A stretch of DNA of 64,000 bases. Origin: Pyrocephalus nanus. Its lineage: Eukaryota; Chordata; Aves; Passeriformes; Tyrannidae. A model generated the notes under the pieces. It had not been told where the DNA came from, ran no database searches, and saw only the letters and a program-made list of their open reading frames with translations. Within the stretch, counting starts at the first letter, position 1; every line of letters begins with the position of its first letter. The position numbers and the translations under genes are program-made. Location: assembly GCA_038380795.1 (NCBI GenBank), contig CM076261.1, positions 35,303,866 through 35,367,865 of the forward strand, read 5' to 3'. Shown here one piece after another: positions 26,285-39,000 of the stretch.

Positions 26285-26860
26285 GTTTGATCAGTCTGTC
26301 AGAGCCCCAGGAAAGGCAATACCCTTCTGCCCAATCTGTCAACGTCCCAGTATGGGCATCCTTCACCACACAGTCACAAGATCAGAGGACTGTTCAACTG
26401 ACCTATTCAGGGTCACACTCCAAACAGAGAGACTCCCTCCTGGCTCTCTACACTTTTACCTACTGCCAGCAACTTTACCTACTGTTGGCACCTGTGAAGG
26501 ACTCACATTAACAGTTTACAGAATAACACTCAATAACACGGAATAACAGTTTACAGAATAAATTATGACAGGTACTGCTGGTGAAAGTATCTGACAGCAA
26601 AAGTACATTCAAAGCAATATGCTAATTCAAAGCACTGTACATACAAGCTCTTATCCTCAATTAAAGCTGGCTTGAGATAATCATTCAGCAGTCATAGAGT
26701 TCCTATCCCATAGGCATCCCTGTGGTAGAGAAGACAGGTTCAACCCATCAAATGATCCCAAAAATTATGATGTAGTATTCCCTACCTTCTCCCCATTATA
26801 AATCACTTTTATACTACTTTACGTTAAGGTGGAGCTTCAGTGACTTTAGTCGTACATCTT
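26285..26860 (-). mobile_element. Possible LTR-like element (minus strand)
   Basis: This block is GC-richer and phrased differently from its AT-rich flanks. On the minus strand it has a TATA-like AGTATAAAAG near 26,812. There is an 18-bp perfect direct repeat (TAACAGTTTACAGAATAA at 26,509-26,526 and 26,544-26,561) and a short repeat of ACCTACTG around 26,457-26,482. No protein, primer-binding site or paired copy is visible, so the LTR label is a guess from texture. A unique sequence with local duplications is an alternative. Confidence 0.3.
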
Positions 26861-27234
26861 ACTCAGTGAGGGGTGTTCATATCTTGGGGGCATTTATCTC
26901 AGTATAATACCTGAGATAACTTTTGCATGGAACAATGGGTTGGTCCAAGGAGAGTGATTTCACCATGGTTGCTGATTCAGCAGCAGGACATCTTCCTTTA
27001 TCTCCCTTGGTTTTTGGCTGCTGTGAGGCTCACCAGCTAAAAAGTCACACTAAGTTTCTTCCTCTGCAAAGGTGTCTTCATCTGCTCTACCCTTTGTTTA
27101 GTCTCCTCTCAGATTGTATTTTGTGGGGGAGATTGAATATGCTAACTGCTCTTCTGAGAAGAGCACAGAGCCGTGGTTCATATGTGCAGGGAGAAGACAT
27201 GAAAGATCAAAACTCAGTTAGAGTTGAAACTGGA

Positions 27235-28115
27235 CAGAGTTGCTTCAGATAACAAGAAGGGCTTTTCAAAGTATGTTTATAGTACTGAAATTGTTAGGGA
27301 CAAGCCCTATCAAGTGAAAGTTCACAAGTCCATGTGTCCTGACAGGATTCATCCCAGAGTTCTGAAGGAGCTCCCATTTGTTTGTCAGGATTCCTCTCAA
27401 TCACCTAACGAAATCTTGTGAGTCTGAGATGGCCCCTGCTGATGCGAAGCTCACCAGTGGGATTCCAGTCTACTAAAAAGGTGTGTGGGAAGACCCGAGA
27501 AACTGGAAAAAATTATGGTGAAGATAACACTGGTTACTAATGAAAGGCATTTGAAAAATAAGGTATTCATCAGGCACAGTCAACACAGCTGACAAAATGA
27601 AAGTCCTGTTTCATTAATTTGATGTCCTTCTGGGATAAGGTCAGCCACCTAATGATGATGAGTGGTGGATGCAATTTTCCTGAATTTTAACAAGGCTTTT
27701 GATAACCATCTCTCACAGCATCCTTCTGGACAACCTGTCCAAGTGTGGGTTCACAGTGCACAGGGTGAAGAACTGGATGAAGTGCAGGGCTCAAACAGCT
27801 GCAGTGAATGGGGTTACATCTGGCTGGTAACCAGTGATGTTCCTCAGGATGCATTTCTAGGGCCAGTCCCGTTCAACGTATTTATCAGTGATGTGTATGC
27901 AGCAGTTGAATGCACCATTAGCAAGTTTTCTGATGATCCCGAACTGGGAGTTGCTGTAGACTCTCCTGAGGGACAGGAGGCCTTGCAGAGGGATGTAGAT
28001 AGATTGGAGCTTTGGGCTACAATTAATGGGAAGAAATTTAACAAGTCCAAAAGCCAAATTGGGGATGTGCTGATGCCAGGCTGGGATGTGGACCTTCATG
28101 TGGACCCAATTTAGC
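27235..28115 (+). mobile_element. CR1 RT fragment lacking both ends
   Basis: Diverged CR1 RT. It starts near 27,240 with the linker (KKGFSKYVYSTE), then VHKSMCPDRIHPRVLKEL. After some frame breaks a long frame at 27,662-28,114 has FLNFNKAFDN, GPVPFNVFISDV, TISKFSDDPELG and LQRDVDRLELWATINGKKFN. After about 28,060 the match to CR1 stops and an unrelated GC-richer stretch follows. The 3' UTR and tail are missing. Confidence 0.82.
27662..28114 (+). pseudogene. CR1 RT palm fragment with FSDD
   Basis: At 150 codons this is one of the longest open frames in the window, and it is retrotransposon-derived. In order it carries FLNFNKAFDN (usually LDFSKAFDT), QDAFLGPVPFNVFISDV (usually [17 protein letters not shown]), the catalytic loop FSDD (F-S-D-D where CR1 has F-A-D-D) and GKKFNKSKSQ. 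The Asp-to-Asn change at 'LNF' removes one of the three metal-binding carboxylates, so the enzyme would be dead even without the truncations. Codons after 28,060 come from adjoining DNA. Confidence 0.8.
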
Positions 28116-28119
28116 ATAG

Positions 28120-28300
28120 TCCATCAGGGCAGGATAGTGGGAGGCAGATACTGGCCCTGCTGGAGTGTAACTGGCTCTGGGGCTGACAGCCCCTGTGACC
28201 ATGCACAGGGTCTTAGGCCATGGGCGGAGATATAGGGAGCCACAGAGGGATGGACACGAACATGAAGAGCTTACAGCACACTCAGTGCTGTGACACTGAA
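28120..28300. other. GC-rich block of unknown origin after the CR1 fragment
   Basis: Following the CR1 RT fragment, this block has high GC and a near-perfect palindrome, GGGGCTGACAGCCCC at 28,179-28,193 (7-bp arms round one base). I see no CR1, LTR end or reading frame that would explain it. It may be a further piece of mobile DNA. Confidence 0.35.
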
Positions 28301-31300
28301 TTTAGTCAGAAAGTACTGTGTAAAACAAATTATAGCTAAAAATCTCTAAGTTTACATCATGCTGCTTTACCATTCTGTGTAAGAAGCAATGAGCTTTTAT
28401 GACCAAATTTTTCTGTAAGTACATTCTTGAAATTTTATATTGCACGTGCAATACCACTGCTTCCCTTAGTTCTTTCAGAACATCAAGGGTTGTTTCATTG
28501 CATTTCCTTTAAAAAGAATCTAAGCTTTAAGCTTTATTCAGTAGTAGCTTTTACTTAGTTTTTCACATGTCATGTGTACATTTTTTTTGTGCTAGGATAT
28601 CTGGAAAGTGAAATATGACAGTAGGTGACATCTCTGATAGTTATAGTTGACTCACTTTCATAAAATGTTGCATAAGAAATGTCAAGAACTTGCTACTTAA
28701 GCTACAGATCAGCTACTGTAAGAAACTGTTTCATGAGTTCTAATAACTAATAAAAAGTAATGTTAAATCCCTTTAAAAGATCTTACCAAATGTAATTGGA
28801 AAAAGCATTTCTTAGAATAAATATAGAACAAATTAAATAAGAGAATTGCAAACTGGGCTCATAATGATAGAAACATACAAGGTAAATATTATAGAACAAA
28901 CAGAGGGTGTTTACTTTAACACTTGATCTAAAAAAAAGAAGGGGGGGAAGTGCTAGCATTATTTACACAACTCCTAGTTTCAGAAGGATGCATTAATGAT
29001 GCATTACTTTTCACCTGTGAAAAGCATTTTTCTAAAAAATGCTCAGAACTATTTTTTTCTTTTTTAATATGGTCGGTTATTCTTCCCTTTCACAAAATTT
29101 CATAGTATTAAGTCCATCTTTCCTTGCAGATATTATGGAAAAAATATGTAAAGGAGAAAGTAAACTTACATACTACTATAAGATGTGAGACTTCCTCTAG
29201 TGATTTTTTTGAAATACATTTATTTGTGATTAACACTATACAAATACATATTGTTTATTTATTATATTCAGGTTAACATAAGTAAACACCAAGTAAAATT
29301 TCTTGGGTGATTTTTTAACTTACACATCTACAGCAAAGTGGTCTAAGGGAAGAGAGCCCTGAAGCCATATTCATTCATGTGACAAGCAAGTAAAATCAAC
29401 AAAGCTTTGTGAAAACCTACATAAATAGCTTTTTTTTTTTCCTTATTTAACAAGTAAAATCCAGAATCCTATTGGTAACAGTGAGGTTCACTGCAGTAAA
29501 TAAATGAAGGAGCAAAATTATTAAAGGACTCTGGAGATCCACAGTAGCAACCTGATTTTAATTGTATAAATTAACTCTACAAAATGAAGTTGAGGTTTTG
29601 CAGTAAACTAAAGCTGATAAAAACTTTATGAGGCAAAGAAGGGGTTTTAAACAAACGAATCTCCATCAAGGACCTGAAACCTGTGTTTACTAGATAAGAA
29701 CACACTTTTTTCAGAAGCAGTGATAGAAAAGGTGTGAGAAAATAACTGAAAAGGAAGAACAAGAAAATTAATTCAACTGGTAATTGAAAGAGGTAACACT
29801 GCTCCCCATGCAATTCACACCTTTACTAACAGTAAACCTCAAGTTTATGCACTGTTTAAATTACATATACTCCTTCAAAGAAAAGGTTTAGCTTGGAAAG
29901 CAGTGGCACTTAACAGAGCTGGGTCAGTTTCATTCCAACAAATAATATTTGGACAAGTAATAGTATTCACAAAATGCTTTTAAGTCTACAATACCAAAAT
30001 GTGTACTGCAGATATTTTCTACCTGTTAGCATGCACTATTTCTGATTATTCATACACTTTCTAAAGTGCTCAACCAATTTAAAGGACCAACAGAATATCC
30101 TGTAAAAAACCCACACATATATTTTAAGTAAAGGTAACTCTAAATAGCTGCAGTAGTCATCACAGTTAGTTGCTGAATGGTATACTGGGTATGTTTCCCC
30201 AAAGCAAGAGAAATTTGCAACTAAATCTGCAAATATAGTTCAGGTTCATTTGCTTCAGTATTCTGTCCAGTCATGAATTTTTAAGTAGGGGCCTTAAGAA
30301 ATAAGACTTACAATATTTCTAAATTTAATTCTAATGAAAAGTCCTTTTTGTAGAATAAATTATAAATCAATACATAGCTTCCATACTTCTGAATTTTTGT
30401 CTGAATAAGAAAAAAGAGTAGATATTTTCTAAACACAGCCAATCAGGATGTATTTTTGCGATTGTCTGCATCGTTAATGCTTCTGTTTGAAAGTCCACAG
30501 AAACAGTTCCTTTCAGATATTAACCTAAGTCTACAAGCAGGTGCAGATGCACTAGCATTTCAACAGTGCAGAGTCCCAAAATTAATCATTTTATAAGTGT
30601 TACACTCCCAGTGCTACATACTTGAAAACAAGAGCATTTTTCACTTTGAGTTCTGCTAAGAGAAACAAAATACACATATAATGCTGCTGAAGTGTGTGTG
30701 CACCCAGAAGAAAGTAATAAGCCAAAATCTACTTTTAATACACAAGCAGACAGCAGTTCATGACCCGTTAGAATTCAAGCAGAGATAGGTCAAGTAAATG
30801 GAAGAGAAATCTCTAGAAGTAATGACATGTATGGAACTATTTTCTGCTCAGAAAATCCTCTGAGCTGCAAATAGCCAGAGTTTGGAGTACTAAGGAGGGG
30901 GTGAGGACACTATCCTTTTATGATTGCTCTTTTTTTCATACCTTCTTAGGCACCATTTTTACCTCCACTGAAAGGGTAGTACTCCACAAAATACTGAGTA
31001 ATATTTTTCTGTCCATATATAGTTGTTCTTATGCTGTCATACAAATTAGGAGGATATTATGCAAAAGTTATGTGAATTTGTCATGGCTAGTTTAGTTTAT
31101 CATGGTAGAGCACTAGTTTTTTTAAGATTGAGGTAATTTTTTTTAAAGACGTGAAATGTTCCAAATGCTTCAAAATCCACACACGGTTAATTTGTCTGGA
31201 AATGCATTCTGCCTTGAAGTAGTTTGAGAAGGGTGATAGGCAAGGCTGAAGGCAACTCTGCGTCATCCAGGAGACTGAGTGTTTAGAGTGGTAGCTGATC

Positions 31301-34300
31301 ACTGAGATACTAATAACCAATGCTCTGTCCTTCTGCTTGTTGAACTCAGCAATCACTTCTTGCTCCTCTTTTCTTACTCTCTCCCTTTCTGATGCTGATC
31401 ACTGAGCTCTGCATGAGAACAAACATTTCAAGGATCAATCATGAAAAAAGAAGAGTGGATAGGGAGAAAAAAATAGGCGTGCTCACCGAACGCAGCAGTT
31501 GGAAACACACATCCCTTCCCTTTCGGGATGATTAATTCCTCTGGCCACAATGCCTCCCAGCCATCTTTGCCCTTGTATTGAACTCATCTAGCATTTATTT
31601 ATCCGGTGCTCCTACCTGCACTTACTTGCTGAGACACAGAACGGTCTGGAAGGAAATTTGCTCAGGCTTCCTGTCTCTCTGCTCTAATTCTGGTCTGTCC
31701 TCAGAACGCACTGACATTTGAAGATTAGATAGAAGCTTTTACAGTTAGCATGCAGGCCTCATATTGCAAATCCAAACTATTTACTGTCAAAAAAATCCAG
31801 ACAAACTGAAAGAGAATGTGGCAGAAGATAAATTGATGTTCTAAGACTCATATAATATAGCAATGAGATAGTAAGGCTACATGTTTGATTATAAGTTATT
31901 ACAGGTCATATGTGTTCTCCTAGAACAAATAAAAAGGAATGTCTAGCTTAAGCTTCTATCAAGATGGGAAAAATAAAGCATGAGTATTTGCTCTGTGAAA
32001 AAACCTGTTTGTACATTTAAATAATATGTAGGCAGATTCACATGTTTCTGCAATGTTGAACTCTGTGAATCAGGACCACAAAAGAAATTCTGATGCAAAA
32101 TTGTGTACCATGTAACAAATAGAAAATGGACTTGCAAGATGCTGCTCCCTTTTGTTCTTTGCTAATGGATTGTAATTAAACAGTAGTGTTTACATGAATT
32201 AACTTTTTGTCTTGGTGCTCTGAGTCTCCTTTTTATTTTTTCCCACTGCAAAGCCTTTATATCATGCCTTATAAAAATAGGATACTAGGTTATACTATAG
32301 GTCAAAAAATTATTTTAAAATTTCAGAGCTTCAATAGTCCCTTTCTTTCTTTTCCTCTTCTTGACAGATTAATTCATATACAATCCCACAGACAATCATT
32401 CACTTGTCTGTCATTAATACTTTAGCTAGTCTAGAAATAGTAAAAGTTAATTGTGGGACTTGCTGCATGGGAACTGAAAACTGAAAAGCTGTACAGTTCT
32501 ACATATTTCTGAGATCCCTTTAAATATATGAATTGCATTCATCTAGTAAATTGTGTAAATTTGTGTAGTGTAATGAGCCATAAGCTAAGTTTTTCCACCA
32601 AGTAAACAGCTGAGTGAGCTTAAATATTGCTAATATTTCTTCTCTTTGTAGGAAAAGATATTTAAACAGAGACAAAATAAATTCTAAGAAAATATACTTC
32701 AGTAATAACACTAGAATAAGTCTTTTTTTAATTTCTTTTTTTATTTCTTTAAAAATGAAAATCAGTATCAGAGGTGAATGAAATACTTTCTGATACCTCA
32801 GAAAACACAGGAAATAATTATTTTTTTTTCTGCTTGTTTACAAATATTCCGGAAAAGTTTGCACACAGTGTCTCTTTGGTGTACTTCGAGATTTTGAAAA
32901 TAGGAAAAAATTTGTGCCAGAGATTTTGCAGTGAAATAGGTGTTCCTGACTACAAGGCCGGAATCAGATCCAAAAAAACATTCCAGAATATCACTAAAAG
33001 TTGCTTTCTTGAAAAAAAATATATGCGTAAAAATAATCTGCTTTCTTGATTGTTAGTTGTGAAGTAACTTTCTGACAAATGATAAAGAGGTGAAAAGTTT
33101 AGACATGGGCCTACAAACTCATCTTACTTATTGATGTAAGAAGTTCTGTTCACACTAGTGGTGAAAGGCATTTATGTCCCTGATTCTTAGCTTCCCACAG
33201 AGAGGAGAGGTAAACCACACTGATGTAGGTATGAAAACATGAAAATATTTCTTATTGCTTTGTTCTGATTATGATAGCACAGAAAAGCCAGGCAGAAGCT
33301 AATAATTCTAACTTGGAACTGGGCTGAAATAGTGCATAGCAAGGCCAGGAGGCACACACTGAAAGGGAGATAACAAAAAGTTAAATGCCTTCTTGCAAGA
33401 AGGTAAAGAAAGCAGCAGGTAAATTATAGACTTTCTAGAGTCCACTTTCTAGCAGTCTTGAAATTTATTTTATTCAGAAATACCGATTGCGCACACAAAA
33501 GGTGGTCTCTGATCTTCCTGAGGTGAATAGACTACCCATAATTATGAAAGAAATCTCCATGGCTCCATAATTTTAACATGAAAATGAGCCTTGTGTCCTT
33601 AGCAAGAAAAAAAGAAAATTCTGTCATATTCCTCATAAAAAGTGAGATAGGAGAAGTCCTCTGACATATTTTAGATTTTCTGACTTGGATGTTTTGGCGA
33701 GATTGTGTAAAAATTATGTTATATTGTTCTGAGATCAGATAGGGGTTTTTTGCAATCATTTTTTACTCATTATTCATTGATTACTTTTTTTTTATATGCT
33801 GTATGTTACTGAGAGTATGCATGATATTGCTCTAAAATACCAGTTTAAATGAGAATGAGACTGGTTATTCAAAAAATACTTCCTTCTTAGGTCATTGTTT
33901 CTCAAGGCATAACACAACTGTGCATTATTAGCAGACAACTTGTAAAAATAGCATTAAAATAAAGAGTTTAACATTTTTTTCCAGAAGACCCAATGAGACA
34001 CAGATCTTGCATATTTGCAGTAATGTGGTGGCAACAACACCAGCAACTATAATGTGTCAAATTCTTTCCAACACATTAAGCTAAAAAATCATTTATATAG
34101 ACTAAAGCGAGTAAAATATTTATATATTTATTGCGCACAGTGTAGCAATAAACTGTGCCTAAGAGCCCTGTAGCAAAAAGCACATCACTCTGTCTAAATC
34201 CATAAAATGGGACTTGCAGGTTGAACATAATATATAAAGATTTAAGATGTGTTCTGAATCACAACCTAAAGAAAGGAATATATCCTGCCTCACACTAAAG

Positions 34301-35921
34301 AAAAGGCACAGGGGAACCTAATGACTTAAAGAGTATTTTGTTGTTTCAATTAATTTAAAGTGGAGATATTTAATGTACAACATGTATTCTGCTATTTATT
34401 TCACAATGAATAAAAGGGACTAGAGCCTAGTGACTTAAAAAGCAGTAAACTTGATAAAAACAACAACTTGATGCAGAGTGAATAGAAGATTCTCCTCCCG
34501 TTTAGACAATATAGCATTTCCTCCAGTTCACCAGAATTTTGAAATCACAATTTTGGGTTCCAAAGAAGATCCCATTGTAGGCATATCTACCAGTTTGTTT
34601 AAAAAATAGTAACTTTCAAGCTGCTATAACCTCCCTCATAGGTTGAGCACCTTGAAAATGCAGCCTACTTTAGGGTGGCTTTTGTTTTCTGTATCCATGT
34701 CAACTCTGGTCGCTTTATGCTTGTAGAAGAGAAAGACATGAATGACAAAAAGTATTTGTGCTGATAATAGCTCTGTGTCTTAAATAAATGTCTATCCCAC
34801 ATTACATTAGGAGTACACTAATATATCATCAGGCTTTTTATTGCCTTTTCTCAGAGTTTGGGCAAACTAATGGTCTGTTCTGTCTCTTCTCATATTATTT
34901 TTCCTGTTGTTTCTATTTCAAGATTCTCCATTCAGAAAATGTTAGACCTATCTTCTGATCTCTATAGCAATACAAAAATATTGTTTATAAATGAAATAAT
35001 TTCTTTTTATTCTAGTAAATTTTCCAAAGTCAAAGCTGAATGTGTACATTTAGGAAAACACTTTCTACCTTAACTAGGAATTCTTTTAACTGCCACTGTC
35101 CTTGAAAATTCTCAAAATACTTCTAGTGTCTGTAATCTTCTTGTCATTATTTCTCAAGTTTCCCAATCATGACTTTTTTTTCAAAAGTGAGGGTTAAAGA
35201 CAATCCTTACTGGACTGAAACGTAAGAGCGATATATCTAGAAATATGTATCTTGAATGTTTTCAAAACCTCTCAAAAGAAGTATTTCAGGGATAATGAAA
35301 AAGCCCACTACTATACTCAAGATTGTATAGGAAAACTTTCTCTTACCTTTAGCATATGTGTTTAGATATTAATAACAGCCACAGAATCGATGATTTGTAG
35401 AATTATGTCATAACGTGATCATCTGAAATTCATATCTATGCTTTAGATTATTATTAACACAGAGGCCTATATTGTATCTCCATGGGAATGAATGACATTA
35501 CAAACACTGCAAACCTGTCATTATCAGGTAGGAAAAATCAGAAAAATCAGAAAAAACAGTTACAGTGTTGCACTGTCTTATCCTAAACTAAGCAAATACT
35601 GTTTTAAAAACAGAACACCACTCTTGATGTCTTGAAGGAAGAGAAAAAAGAATAGCAAATACTTAGAATTCATAGCTTTAATTTACAGCAACATGAATTT
35701 TTCCAGGTTCACAGTAAACTTTTGATCAGGTGTTGAAATTATTGTAAAATGGCTTTTTTTGCCGTTGAACAATGATTCTGACAGGATTTCCAACAGTGTA
35801 GTAGTGAATGATAAAAATAAAAAGTGGAAGGAACAGAAAGACAGGAACAGGACACCAGGAACCTCATGATGACCAACAGGGGTCAGAATAAAATACTGCA
35901 TGTGGCTCAGAATGACACCAA
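28301..35921. other. AT-rich DNA, no gene recognised
   Basis: Gene-free as far as I can see. The 31,360-31,740 part is richer in GC and CpG than its surroundings and could be regulatory or conserved. CTGATCACTGAG occurs there twice (about 31,297 and 31,397). 35,823-35,921 may be an extension of the CR1 that follows. Confidence 0.5.
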
Positions 35922-36076
35922 GTGGATGCCCCATTCTTGGTGGTGTTCAAGGCAAGGTTGGATGGGACTTGGAGAAACCTGGTCTAGTAGAAGGTGTCCC
36001 TGTCCATGTCAGGGGATTTGGAACTAGATGATCTTTAAGGACTCTTCCAATCCAAACCATTCTATGATTCTGTGAA
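35922..36076 (+). mobile_element. CR1 3' UTR and tail
   Basis: The segment reads GTGGATGCCCCATTCTTGG, GGTGTTCAAGGCAAGGTTGG, ACTTGGAGAAACCTGGTCTA and then TGTCCCTGTCCATGTCAGGG, ending TTCTATGATTCTGTGA at 36,076. This is the chicken-type CR1 3' UTR with tail octamers. The link to CR1 of the 35,823-35,921 part is uncertain. The copy is severely 5'-truncated, as is usual for CR1. Confidence 0.88.
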
Positions 36077-39000
36077 ATGTCTTCAGAATACTTGTAAGGA
36101 AGGTTAATTCATTTCAGCATTGTATGAACCTAATTCCACATGAAGAAAATTTTGGCTAGGTGAAAATGGCAATGGGTGTAGCTCATGATACAGTACTTCT
36201 TATGATGGAGAGCACAAAAATTAGGCAATGTTTAAACAAACACCTAAAAATGTTGGGTTTAGTATCTAAAACAAAGTATTTATATATATTCATATATATA
36301 TTTATTCATACATCTATTAATATATATAAGTATGTATAAGAGTAATAAAGGAATCCTACAAGGAAGAGAAACGGATATATTTTTATCTGGAAAAATAAAT
36401 ATAGCACTTTCAGCTCCAAATCACTACATTTCAAGTAATAATGCATTACAAGGTGGACAGCTGAGAAAAAAAAAAATTGCAAATAAATTATTCCATCCCA
36501 CAAAAAAATACACTCTTAATAAAATATTTATATTTTGCAACCTTGTTTTTCAGTTCAAGATGTATTTTTAGAACCATTTGAATTCTGGATTCTGCATTTT
36601 TTGTAATACTTAACAAATTTCAAACCTTATCCAAACTGTGTTAATTAAAAAAAGTATCCGGGTTAATAGCTCAGTTAACATAAAAATATTCTATAACTGA
36701 TTTTTTTAACTTTTTTAAACTTGGGCAAGAAACATTGCTACTGAAGAGCTACTTTATTTTTAAGCTATGTTCTTTTAGTTATAGTAGGATGAGCTAAATT
36801 GCAGTATCTAGTGGAATTTCTTGACATGGAAGATATACATGAATAAAAAGAAAAGAAAGAAAAATAGGTCCTTATTCAGCCCTCCTTTACAAGTGGAATA
36901 GACAATGTTTCTCCGAAAATTAACCTTCAAATTATGTCATGTTCTTGAATTCCACAGTTCAGTAAGTCAATCTTTTTAAACTCCATATATAGCAGAATCA
37001 TAGCATTTCCACAATCACATGATCCTCCATAACCTGCAAGAATAGTCAAGGCTCAAATAAATTAAAATAATCAGTCTCTTGAACACAGAAGTGTCATTAG
37101 TTTACCACAGTAATCTGAACTTCTCTATGTTTCCTCTACAAATGACTTTAGTTCGTTACTCTTTGGAATTAACATTTCAGTTACAACCACATTTCTAAAC
37201 AGATGTTCAATAGATTTTAGATTGAGCAGATCAAACATGTCACATACTGTTCATTTCAATGGAAGAGGCAGAGATATTAACTCTTTGCTCAAATTACCAA
37301 CAGTATGTTGTGGTATTATGGAGAATTTTTAAAATACCCTCACTCATTTTAGTAAGTACATTTAATCTTAAATGACCTATAGTTTTCAAGATTTTCCTGT
37401 TACCTTTTTAGCTTAACTAGCTGATCAAAGTACGAAATAATAGGTGAGATGAATTCACTGAAATGTGATAGATTCTTTGATTTATAATGCAAGTAAAATA
37501 AGTAAAATAATACTTACTTAAACGCTTGATTATATACCATCTTGACTCCAGTGGAATATACCTGCTTTACTTACAAATTCAGTATCTCAGGAAAGGAACT
37601 TGTCAACATTTTTTTTTAGCTCTCTTATAATTATTAGTAAAACTACACCAGCCTATAGTCATTACAGCAACAGCATTGCATTCTGGAAATTAGCATCTGC
37701 ATGATTGAGGTTTGATTATGTCAAAAATCCATGTCAGCACTGAAAAAATAAATCAGTTTAATAGCTGGCTTATATATTTTTAAAACATAAAAAAGCAAGC
37801 TAATATCCAAATAAGACATCTATACCAGAATTTAACATAATATTCTTCAAAAGAAAATGATCAAAATTATGGACGATATGGTGGATTAAACCAATACAAT
37901 GACAGTATAACAACTTCTGTGACTGCAGAAAGAGTGTATACTTCTTATATTTTTATATATATGTGCATGAAGGTGACAAGACTATATATTCAGGCACAGC
38001 ATGGATTTTAAAGGTGTGAAGAAACTTTATGTCCAAATTATTTCATATTCTTTTTTGAATTAGCCTGATATATAAGAGAAAAAAAATAGTATCATCCCTA
38101 TAGTACATTTTTAGAGCTACATATATAAGTATTCTAAATTTACAAACAGACTGGATATGTAGTGCACACACACAAAATATTTTTATGCACCACATAATGT
38201 ACACATAATGATTTTAAATCACAAATTTTTGAAAAATACATATCAAAAAAAACCCAAATCAATCCAAATACATAAATAATCTTGCTTTTAATAGACTTTA
38301 ATATATACTACCTGTTACCTAATGCAAAGGAAAGCATCAGATCTCTGTAAAGTTCAAATGACTAGGTAATAATCAATCAATCGGTCATTTAAGGCAAGGT
38401 ATGTAACTATCAAGAGAGGTAACCCATAGAATTGGTTTTACATACTAGCAAATATATTAATGCTTTGGGTAAAATTAGCCAACATGAACAAATCATAAGC
38501 TATTTCAGGCAATGTGGCAATAGTAATAATTTCTTTTTTTTGTTCCAGATTGCATGTAAACAAAACCACGATTTTTTACTTCAAACCTACAGTAAATTTT
38601 TACATCATGAAAAGCCTCTGGATTTTCCTCCCTAAAGAACATTTAGTTATATGGTTTATGTGAGCAAAGTATAGTTAATGGTATTTTTTTCCCCTATATG
38701 TTCAAATGGTTGTGTTCAAGGAAATTTTTACATCATATTAATCCAATGGGAAGGCTCACCTTCAGTTTTAGATTTATCTCTACTTTCTGGTAAGTTTAGA
38801 AAATAATAAATGGCTTCTACTGTTTCCTACTGTGAACAACATTAGTTGCCAGAGCTACAGCACAAGTTGTGTAAAAAAAGCATCAGTTTCCTCAATTGCT
38901 TCTACTGACCTCAAAGAAGAGCTGCAGATTTGTAATGGTAAGATGAATATCAACAGTAACTGAAAGAAGTTTCAAAAGAAAGTCAAGGAGCAATTTATGG

